Under the pieces are notes generated by a model. That model was not told where the DNA came from and made no database searches. It worked only from the letters and a program-made list of their open reading frames with translations. Below are positions 1 through 5,479 of a stretch of 5,519 bases of DNA, piece by piece. The stretch spans positions 1 to 5,519 of the forward strand of contig JAPLGK010000116.1 in assembly GCA_026390195.1 (NCBI GenBank), read 5' to 3'. Position numbers and translations under genes: made by a program. Within the stretch, counting starts at the first letter, position 1. Every line of letters begins with the position of its first letter. The stretch comes from Caldisericota bacterium (GTDB lineage: Bacteria > Caldisericota > Caldisericia > Cryosericales > Cryosericaceae).

Positions 1-581
1 TTGATGACCTCGTCCATGCGGATTGTTCCCGACTGGTCAAAGAAGACGCCCACGTGGGCGCGCAAAGGGCTCCGCGTCGAGATCTGTGCGGTGAGAACGT
101 ACTTGCGAATGTCTTTCGGCGTACGGGACTTGCTGTTCTCGCGCTCGACCATCAACATTGGCAGGGCAAGGAACGACATCATGTGGGCCTTCATCTGCTC
201 GGCATCGATGTCCGCCCGGTGTGCCCACGTGTATTCGTAGCGGAGGATCATAGGCTGTCCCATGAGAGACGGGGCAGTAAGGGGGATGTCGACCGCGGCC
301 AGGAACCTGAGGCCGGGGGGCGCCGTACGCTCCAGCGCCTTCGCACGGTCGGCGACGGGTGAATAGGCGTCGAGGAGGACGTCCACATATTCCTGAAGGC
401 TGACCATGCCGACGCCCGTGGGAATGCCGGTTTCGATCCGGACGCGCTGGTTGAACCCTTCGCTGTAGACCAGAGGCAGGTTGCTGCGCCGCAGCCACCG
501 CACCAGGGCCGCCTGGACCTCGTGGTGTGACAGCAGGCAGGCCTCTTCTTCCTTGCCGTATCGAACGCGCATCTTGATCAT
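1..581 (-). CDS. DUF2344 / radical SAM-linked protein (TIGR03936-like), 3' end cut off by window edge
   Basis: The minus strand from 581 to the left edge is open for 193 codons. The protein begins MIKMRVRYGKEEE and contains SHHEVQAALVRWLRRSNLPL (residues 18-37) followed by VYSEGFNQRVRIETGIPTG (38-56). This matches the DUF2344 pattern of an 'RVRYxK' strand, an 'LSHxDxxRAxxRxxRRxxLPLxYSEGFNP' helix block and a 'GxPxGVxSxxEYxDV' strand. Later 'APPGLRFL' and 'DIPLTAPSLM' segments and a final 'RMDEVI' also fit the family end, so perhaps only a few dozen residues are missing. The family's function is not established; its members usually lie beside, or fused to, a radical SAM protein (TIGR03960), often near RNase E/G and ribosomal protein L21 genes. 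No such partner lies upstream here, where a divergent protease gene sits instead. The start could be ATG 581 or ATG 572. I prefer 581 because a -10-like TACAAT ends 6 nt before it and no Shine-Dalgarno sequence is visible for either, suggesting a leaderless mRNA. Confidence 0.87.
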   Translation of the reverse strand, partial: MIKMRVRYGKEEEACLLSHHEVQAALVRWLRRSNLPLVYSEGFNQRVRIETGIPTGVGMVSLQEYVDVLLDAYSPVADRAKALERTAPPGLRFLAAVDIPLTAPSLMGQPMILRYEYTWAHRADIDAEQMKAHMMSFLALPMLMVERENSKSRTPKDIRKYVLTAQISTRSPLRAHVGVFFDQSGTIRMDEVI

Positions 582-587
582 GCGTTG

Positions 588-615
588 ATTGTAGCGGGAA
601 AGTGGGCATCCGCAA
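588..615 (-). promoter_or_regulatory. Predicted sigma70-type promoter for the DUF2344 gene
   Basis: Read on the minus strand there is TTGCGG (615-610), a 16-nt spacer and TACAAT (593-588). The -10 differs from TATAAT at one base; the -35 matches only in its TTG. Transcription would begin about 7 nt past the -10, that is at or next to the A of ATG 581, giving a leaderless message. This is prediction from sequence only. Confidence 0.5.
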
Positions 616-620
616 TGAAG

Positions 621-642
621 AATCGCTGGTTGCCAAGCGATT
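621..642. repeat. Inverted repeat, possible operator between divergent promoters
   Basis: The arms AATCGCT (621-627) and AGCGATT (636-642) are perfect reverse complements separated by 8 nt. The dyad lies between the two predicted promoters: its right arm overlaps the first two bases of the plus-strand -35 (641-646), and its left arm begins 5 nt from the minus-strand -35 (610-615). The position suits a transcription-factor operator acting on both genes, but no regulator is encoded in the window and I recognise no known consensus. A 7-bp perfect repeat could also be chance. Confidence 0.45.
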
Positions 643-668
643 GCGTAAGGCAGTAACCCGGCTACTAT
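641..668 (+). promoter_or_regulatory. Predicted sigma70-type promoter for the M50-trpS-scpA-scpB operon
   Basis: TTGCGT (641-646), a 16-nt spacer and TACTAT (663-668) form a plausible promoter. It would start transcription near 675 and give a leader of about 50 nt before ATG 724. The leader holds a small perfect stem, GCCGG (684-688) with CCGGC (694-698) around a 5-nt loop, and then the ribosome binding site AAAGGA (710-715). Spacer length and TTGCG core mirror the promoter on the other strand. Confidence 0.5.
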
Positions 669-723
669 GACTCCATGACACCGGCCGGCAGAACCGGCGC
701 ATCGCCCAGAAAGGACAGAACAT

Positions 724-1377
724 ATGCAAGGACTCTTGGACTACATCCGCATCAACATTCAGAACTGGATTCAGGACGGGATCGTGTACGTGCCGGTCCT
801 CCTCATCGTTATTACGATCCATGAGTATGCTCATGCGTGGACAGCGTGGAGACTTGGAGACACGACGCCCGTCGACACAGGACGCCTCAGCCTGAACCCC
901 CTGCGTCACCTGGACCCGCTTGGGACAGTCGCTCTCCTGCTGTTCCGTGTCGGCTGGGCACGCCCCGTGATGATCGATTTCACGGCATTCAAACACCCTC
1001 GTCGCGATACTGTCCTTGTCTCCCTGGCTGGACCGGCCTCCAACTTTGCCACGGCCATCGTCGCCTACCTGCTCCTGCTGCTCGTGAGGAGTTCGCCGGC
1101 GATAGTCACGCAGTTCCCCTACGTGTACAGGGTCCTGGAGAGCCTTGTCGAGTTTTCGGTAGGCCTTGGCGTGTTCAATCTCCTCCCCATTCCCCCGCTC
1201 GACGGCTCCAAGGCCTTTTTCGCACTCTTCTTCAAGAGACCGGAGCGGTTTCTGTACGACCGCGCCGTGGACCTGTATGGAACCGTCATCCTGCTTGCCC
1301 TCCTCTGGTTCAACATCATCGGTGGTGTGATGGACAAGGTCCTTGGCTTCATTTTCTATACTCTCCTGAGACTGTGA
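724..1377 (+). CDS. Site-2 protease family (peptidase M50) integral membrane metalloprotease
   Basis: A 217-residue, strongly hydrophobic protein with the hallmarks of the short bacterial M50 group. The zinc motif HEYAH is at residues 33-37 (His33, His37 as ligands and Glu34 as catalytic base), at the end of the first membrane helix and followed by AWTAWRLGD. GRLSLNPLRHLDPLG (53-67) and GWARPV (77-82) are typical of the group. LAGPASNF (101-108) opens a further membrane helix. NLLPIPPLDG (152-161) carries the third zinc ligand, Asp160. More hydrophobic segments follow to the C-terminus. There is no PDZ or CBS domain, so this is the minimal core that cuts substrates within the membrane. The substrate is unknown; some relatives release regulators by intramembrane cleavage, but nothing nearby (no anti-sigma factor) names one. 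ATG 724 is preceded by AAAGGA with 8-nt spacing. It is first in the operon, and its stop codon abuts the ribosome binding site of trpS. Confidence 0.93.
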   Translation: MQGLLDYIRINIQNWIQDGIVYVPVLLIVITIHEYAHAWTAWRLGDTTPVDTGRLSLNPLRHLDPLGTVALLLFRVGWARPVMIDFTAFKHPRRDTVLVSLAGPASNFATAIVAYLLLLLVRSSPAIVTQFPYVYRVLESLVEFSVGLGVFNLLPIPPLDGSKAFFALFFKRPERFLYDRAVDLYGTVILLALLWFNIIGGVMDKVLGFIFYTLLRL

Positions 1378-1384
1378 GGTGCCT

Positions 1385-2368
1385 ATGAAAAAGCGTATCC
1401 TGAGTGGCATGCGTCCCACCGGCAAGCTCCATCTGGGTCACTACATGGGCGTGCTGGCGAATTATGTGAAGCTGCAGGACGAGTACGACTGCTACTTCAT
1501 GGTCGCGGACATGCACGCGCTGACGACCAAGTGGAACGAGAGTGGCTCGATCTGCGAGTTCCGACGCGAGATGGTTCTCGACTGGCTGGGGGCGGGACTC
1601 GACCCGAAGAGGTCGGCCATCTTCTGCCAGTCCGACGTGGCGGAACATGCGTACTTGTTCACGCTCCTTGCGATGATCACCCCCGTGTCGTGGGTCCAAC
1701 GAAACCCGACCGTCAAGGAGATGATCCAGGACATGGATCTCAAGGACAACGTGAACCTCGGCCTGCTGAGCTATCCCGTGCTGATGGCCGCAGACATCAT
1801 GGCGTACCGTGCGGAAGCAGTGCCCGTCGGCAAGGACCAGGTCCCACACCTTGAATTCACCCGTGAACTGGTGCGCACGTTCAATCACACGTATCACACC
1901 GACCTTTTCCCTGAGCCTCAGCCTATCCTGAACGAGTTTCAGAGACTGCCGGGCCTCGACGGACGGAGGATGAGCAAGTCTCTCGCCAACGACATCGTGG
2001 TCTCCGACCCGCCGGAAGTGACGGCGAAGCGCATGATGACAGCCTACACGGACCCCTTGAAGGTACGCAGGGATGACCCTGGTCACCCAGAAGCGGGCTG
2101 CGTCATCTATCAGTATCACAAACTGTTTCAGCCGGACACCGCACCAGAAGCCAAGACTCAGTGTGAACAGGGCTGCCTTGGCTGTGTCGCCCACAAGCGC
2201 TCCGTCGCAGTGATGATCTCGGAGCGGCTGGTCGGGTTCCGGGAGCGCCGTACCGCCTTTGCCGCCGATCCTGAGTCGGTCGACCGCATTCTGGCAGAAG
2301 GCCGCGAGAAGGCCTCGGTGGTTGCGGCCGAGACCGTCCGCATGGTCAGGGAGGTCATGGGGATCTGA
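1385..2368 (+). CDS. trpS: Tryptophanyl-tRNA synthetase, with C-terminal cysteine cluster
   Basis: Class I aminoacyl-tRNA synthetase (327 aa, normal for the family) that charges tRNA-Trp with tryptophan using ATP in the cytoplasm. The ATP-binding 'HIGH' motif is HLGH (residues 16-19), inside SGMRPTGKLHLGHYMG. 'KMSKS' is RRMSKS (194-199). VADMHALTT, SYPVLMAADIMAYRAEAVPV and GKDQVPHLEFTRELVRTFN are characteristic of TrpRS rather than TyrRS. The C-terminal part has Cys239, Cys260, Cys264, Cys267 and His270, in the region where Thermotoga-type TrpRS binds a [4Fe-4S] cluster near the anticodon-binding site. Here the last cysteine of that motif appears to be His, with an extra Cys at 264. I chose ATG 1385 over an in-frame GTG at 1379 because GAGGTG (1376-1381), the likely ribosome binding site, overlaps the GTG. 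It begins 7 nt after the M50 stop, so translational coupling is likely. No T-box or leader attenuator is seen. Confidence 0.97.
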   Translation: MKKRILSGMRPTGKLHLGHYMGVLANYVKLQDEYDCYFMVADMHALTTKWNESGSICEFRREMVLDWLGAGLDPKRSAIFCQSDVAEHAYLFTLLAMITPVSWVQRNPTVKEMIQDMDLKDNVNLGLLSYPVLMAADIMAYRAEAVPVGKDQVPHLEFTRELVRTFNHTYHTDLFPEPQPILNEFQRLPGLDGRRMSKSLANDIVVSDPPEVTAKRMMTAYTDPLKVRRDDPGHPEAGCVIYQYHKLFQPDTAPEAKTQCEQGCLGCVAHKRSVAVMISERLVGFRERRTAFAADPESVDRILAEGREKASVVAAETVRMVREVMGI

Positions 2369-2370
2369 AC

Positions 2371-3063
2371 GTGGCGGGCCTGACGGATTCTGTGAACAAC
2401 CTGAGACTCCTGGGGCGAGCTGGGCGTGCTGACGTCGCCGACGTCGTCGTGGAGCGCCTGGTGGACTACTGCAGCATGACCATTCGGCGCGAAGCCGGGG
2501 TCGAGGAGCATGCTGAGCTCGTCTACATGCTGGCTGATCTTCTGAAGCTGAAGAGCGAGTTCGTCCTGTTCGGGCACGCGGCGTCGCAGGAGAGATCCTT
2601 GCAGGAGGGCATCAGGGCGCTGGATGAGGCGGGGTTGTACGCGAGGCCCATCATCGAGGTCCTCCAGGAAGTAAACGCCGGCAGAGCCCCGTACAAGAGG
2701 CCGAATGTTCGGACGACGCTGCCTCCAGCGGAGGAGCAGACGGGCGACGAGGTGTCGGACGCTCTTCTCGAGGCACTTGCCCGCATTGTTGAACGGGTCG
2801 CGGGGCGCAAGCCCGTGGGGAACGAGAACCAGCGACCCGTCTATCTGAGCCTCCAGCAGATCATGCGGGAGCTTCGCGCGCTGCTGCAGGAGAGGGGAAC
2901 GATGCTGTTCGAGGACATCTTCGACTCATCCGACTCGAGGGAGCGCGTGGTATTGAGCTTTCTCGCGATTCTCATCCTGACCAAAATGGGGGTCCTCCAC
3001 ATCGCTCAGCACAGCCGGTTCGAGGGTATTGCCGTCAAATACGTGGGAAAACCGAATGACTGA
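2371..3063 (+). CDS. scpA: Segregation and condensation protein A (kleisin), divergent N-terminus
   Basis: A 230-residue ScpA-like kleisin that would bridge the SMC dimer and bind ScpB for chromosome compaction and segregation. The strongest evidence is the C-terminal winged helix, FEDIFDSSDSRERVVLSFLA (180-199) followed by ILILTKMGVLHIAQHSRFEG. Next is the segment EEHAELVYMLADLLKLKSEF (45-64), equivalent to the family's 'ASEFLVMAATLLEIKSRLLL' helix. The middle (about 75-160) is a variable, charged linker. The N-terminal 'FEGPLDLLLHLI' motif is not recognisable: residues 4-30 align to it without gaps but keep little beyond the D-x-x-D-V-V-V-E-R-L stretch. The start is GTG 2371, preceded by GGGGA (2359-2363). 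No ATG, GTG or TTG lies upstream in frame before a stop near 2272, so an N-terminal extension is unlikely. It begins 2 nt after trpS and overlaps scpB by 8 nt, which supports the assignment. Confidence 0.85.
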   Translation: MAGLTDSVNNLRLLGRAGRADVADVVVERLVDYCSMTIRREAGVEEHAELVYMLADLLKLKSEFVLFGHAASQERSLQEGIRALDEAGLYARPIIEVLQEVNAGRAPYKRPNVRTTLPPAEEQTGDEVSDALLEALARIVERVAGRKPVGNENQRPVYLSLQQIMRELRALLQERGTMLFEDIFDSSDSRERVVLSFLAILILTKMGVLHIAQHSRFEGIAVKYVGKPND

Positions 3064-3601
3064 ACGCATAGAGAGTCAGGAATTCATTACAGGGCTGGAA
3101 CTTCAGGCTGCAAAGCAGCGACTCGAGGCCATCCTGTTTGCGGCTGAGGGGCCTGTGGGCGTCCGCTATCTGGCGCGCCGGGCGGGACAGAGCTACCAGG
3201 CGACCCGGCGTCTCCTGGAGAGCCTCCAGGCTGACTACGCGAATCGTGGCGTCCGTCTCGTCCAGGACGGCCACAAGTACTGCTTCTCGGTTCCGGACAA
3301 GCTCACGCCTGAGCCGCCTCAGCCCAGGCCCAAGGTCGGCCTCTCCAGACAGGCCATGGAGGTTCTCGCCCTCATCATTACGAAAGGGGCGCTGACACGC
3401 AAGGAGATTCTGCAGCTTCGCGGAGTCACGAGCGACAAAGCTCTGGTATCGCTCCTCGAACGCAAGCTCCTGACGACGAAACGGGACTATCTGAACAAGA
3501 CTCTCGTGTACGACCTCTCGGAGAAACTGCTAGAGCGGTGGGGATTCGCGTCACGCGAGGAGCTGCTCCAGGAAATCGAATCACGACGCCGAGGCCTGTA
3601 A
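3056..3601 (+). CDS. scpB: Segregation and condensation protein B
   Basis: ScpB (181 aa; family usually about 180-200) forms a dimer that binds the ScpA linker in the SMC-ScpAB complex. It has two winged-helix domains. The first is at about 18-82, with LEAILFAAEGPVGVRYLARR (23-42) and a VRLVQDGHKYCFSV hairpin (66-79). A proline-rich hinge, TPEPPQPRPK (84-93), leads to the second, at about 96-170, with LSRQAMEVLALIITKGALTR (96-115) followed by KEILQLRGVTSDKALVSLLERKLL. These match the ScpB pattern 'LSQAALETLAIIAYKQPITRAEIEEIRGVNSD...LLERGLI'. The usual 'GRPLLYGTT' turn is changed to NKTLVYDLS (147-155). ATG 3056 overlaps the end of scpA by 8 nt and has GGGA (3045-3048) 7 nt upstream; a TTG at 3029 in the same frame is less likely. 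The last 21 bp overlap the end of the oppositely oriented ABC-F gene. Confidence 0.94.
   Translation: MTERIESQEFITGLELQAAKQRLEAILFAAEGPVGVRYLARRAGQSYQATRRLLESLQADYANRGVRLVQDGHKYCFSVPDKLTPEPPQPRPKVGLSRQAMEVLALIITKGALTRKEILQLRGVTSDKALVSLLERKLLTTKRDYLNKTLVYDLSEKLLERWGFASREELLQEIESRRRGL
3581..3601. other. Tail-to-tail overlap of scpB and the ABC-F gene
   Basis: The stop of scpB (TAA, 3599-3601, plus) and the stop of the ABC-F gene (TGA, read from 3583 to 3581, minus) enclose 21 bp that code on both strands. In this overlap scpB encodes its last 6 residues and stop, and the ABC-F gene its last 6 residues and stop. There is no spacer and no hairpin with a U-run on either strand close to the stops, so each transcript presumably runs into the other gene before ending. 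Confidence 0.93.
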
Positions 3602-5479
3602 GAACTGCTCTTCTGCGATTGCCAGCTCCTCGAACAACTCGTCCCGTCGTAGCTGCAGCTCGTGGATATGCACCGACAGCGACGCGATATCGGGTGCCTG
3701 CATGGCAGGGCCTTCTTCCTGCAGTCTCCTGGTGAGATCAGACTGTTCCTGTTCGATCTCGCCAATCTGGCGCTCGAGAAGCCGTACGTGGGCTTCGAGG
3801 GCCACGAGCCTGTTGTGCGACGTCCGCGTGGACCTGATTGTGTCCTGGACATTCGCACGACCAGACGGCGGGGTGCGGCTGGGATGATCGTTGAAGAGCT
3901 CCTGCCGGTTTGCCGAGTAGTTTCCCTCCAGCACCGACACGTTGCTGCGCTCGATAAGGACGATACGGTCGGCGACAGCGTCGATGAATGTCCGGTCGTG
4001 CGAGACGAACAGAACTGTCCCCTCGAACGCCCGAAGCGTCGAAGCGAGAGATTCTCGTGTCTGGATGTCCAGAAAGTTCGTTGGCTCGTCAAGGATGATC
4101 ATATTGGCGGTTTCAGTGGAGAGCAGTGCCAACAGCAGACGCTGCTTCTCTCCACTGCTCATCGCCCCGGTCTGCTGGTCCATCTGGTCGGCGGAGAAGC
4201 CAAAACTGCCTAACAGAGCCTTGACCTCCGAGATGATCATCTGCGGGCGGCGCGCCATGATCCACTCCATGGCGGTCTCTTTGTCGAAGAGCGTGTAGTT
4301 CTGAGGGAAGAAGGAGTACCGTACGCTTGGTCCCCAGTAGATGTCGCCATCGTCGGGGACGATCTGCCCCATCGCTATACCCAGCAGTGTCGTCTTCCCG
4401 GCCCCGTTGCGGCCAAGGATGGCCACATGCTGGCGAGACAGAATCGTGACGTTTGCCCTGCTGAGAATCGCACGGTCGTCATACGATTTGCTGACGTGCT
4501 CGAGGCGCAGCGCGATCTCTCCGCTCTGTCCCGTGTTGCGTAGCCGCACGTGGACGCGCTTGCGGGTGGACGTGGGTTCAGTCTGAACTCTCGTCTTGAG
4601 ACGTTCCATTGCTTTCTCACGTGACGCAGCCTGGCTTGCGCGTGTCCCATACCTGTACTTCTCGACGTACTGCCGCATACGTTCGATCTCCCGCTTGAGC
4701 TCGGTATCGTGCTGGGCGCGGTCGGCTGCTTCGGCGTCCCTGACGCGGACGTAGTCGGTGTACCCTCCGCTGAACAAGCGCAGCGTCCCGTTTTCGATGA
4801 CCAGCAGCTTGTTGCAGACCTGGTCCAGAAACCAGGCGTCGTGCGATGCCACCAGGACCGTAGCCTGCAGCCCCTTGAGCTGGCGCTCCAGCCACTGCAC
4901 GCCGGGAATATCCAGGTAGTTGGTGGGCTCATCCAGCAGCCAGATGTTCTTGCTGTCACTGACCAGCCGCGACAGACGCAGCCGTGAGGTCTCTCCGGCA
5001 CTCATCGTCCCCGCAAAGCGCTCAAGGTCCTCTGATGCAAAACCGAGGCTGGAGAGCGCCTTGTTCATGTTGACGACGTAGTCGTAGCCGCCCTGTGCCT
5101 CGAACTGCTCGGTTTGCCGGGCGAGTTCGACGAGATAGTCATCCGTCTCAACAGCTGTGGACAGAAGACGTTCCAGCTCGCGGATGCGCGCATCCTGAGC
5201 ACGGAGGTGCTCGAAAGGCTCAGCGACGATCTGGCGGGCAGTACGCTCGGGGTCCACGGAAACAGCATCGATGAAGCAGAGACTGTCCCCACAGGTGATC
5301 TGGACCGACCCCCCATACTCATCATCAGCCCCGCTTAGGATGCGGAGGAGCGTCGTCTTGCCGCTTCCGTTGGGGCCCACAATGCCGACCCTGTCTCCGG
5401 CACCAATGGCGCAGTGCTGAGACCGGAACAGGAGGCGATCGCCGTACATCTTTTCGAGGTTTTCCAGTATCAGCGGCAT
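3581..5479 (-). CDS. ABC-F family ATPase, YdiF-like, probable ribosome-associated translation factor
   Basis: A soluble 632-residue protein with two ATPase cassettes and no membrane segments, the ABC-F layout. Cassette 1: Walker A GPNGSGKT (35-42), signature MSAGE (159-163), Walker B IWLLDEPTNYLD (179-190) and switch SHD (212-214). Cassette 2: Walker A GRNGAGKT (356-363), signature MSSGE (440-444), Walker B MIILDEPTNFLD (460-471) and SHD (493-495). Between them is the ABC-F linker (about 245-310), with the EKYRYGTRASQAASREKAME block (273-292) that reaches the ribosomal P-site in characterised relatives. The C-terminal 555-628 region is a predicted coiled coil, as in YdiF and Uup types. All catalytic residues appear present, so it should hydrolyse ATP. 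Family members bind the ribosomal E-site and relieve stalling; some give antibiotic resistance, which cannot be claimed here. The signatures are SAGE and SSGE rather than SGGE, and the usual DEPTNHLD His is Tyr or Phe. An in-frame TAG at 5497-5495 fixes the start at ATG 5479. The nearest AGGA lies 13-14 nt upstream, which is weak. Confidence 0.95.
   Translation of the reverse strand: MPLILENLEKMYGDRLLFRSQHCAIGAGDRVGIVGPNGSGKTTLLRILSGADDEYGGSVQITCGDSLCFIDAVSVDPERTARQIVAEPFEHLRAQDARIRELERLLSTAVETDDYLVELARQTEQFEAQGGYDYVVNMNKALSSLGFASEDLERFAGTMSAGETSRLRLSRLVSDSKNIWLLDEPTNYLDIPGVQWLERQLKGLQATVLVASHDAWFLDQVCNKLLVIENGTLRLFSGGYTDYVRVRDAEAADRAQHDTELKREIERMRQYVEKYRYGTRASQAASREKAMERLKTRVQTEPTSTRKRVHVRLRNTGQSGEIALRLEHVSKSYDDRAILSRANVTILSRQHVAILGRNGAGKTTLLGIAMGQIVPDDGDIYWGPSVRYSFFPQNYTLFDKETAMEWIMARRPQMIISEVKALLGSFGFSADQMDQQTGAMSSGEKQRLLLALLSTETANMIILDEPTNFLDIQTRESLASTLRAFEGTVLFVSHDRTFIDAVADRIVLIERSNVSVLEGNYSANRQELFNDHPSRTPPSGRANVQDTIRSTRTSHNRLVALEAHVRLLERQIGEIEQEQSDLTRRLQEEGPAMQAPDIASLSVHIHELQLRRDELFEELAIAEEQFLQASAS

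Noticed and set aside
684..698. Leader stem GCCGG-N5-CCGGC as a riboswitch or attenuator before the protease gene
   Set aside because: A single 5-bp GC stem in a leader of about 50 nt is too small for a riboswitch. It has no T-box sequence, no leader peptide with Trp codons and no U-run.
37..1425. A 462-codon minus-strand open frame across the protease gene and the control region
   Set aside because: It is in a different frame from the DUF2344 gene, is full of Arg/Pro/Gly/His, and lies antisense to a clear M50 protein. It is a by-product of high GC.
1349..2194. A 281-codon minus-strand open frame antisense to trpS
   Set aside because: Every TrpRS motif is present on the plus strand. The antisense product has no family features and reads as a mirror of trpS codon bias.
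3546..3558. Hairpin TCGCG-TCA-CGCGA as a terminator for the ABC-F gene or scpB
   Set aside because: The stem is only 5 bp, it lies inside scpB coding sequence, and no U-run follows on either strand.
4375..5001. A 208-codon minus-strand open frame inside the ABC-F gene
   Set aside because: It is a frame-shifted shadow of the ABC-F protein, rich in Ser, Arg, Trp and Cys, with the true frame intact through both cassettes.
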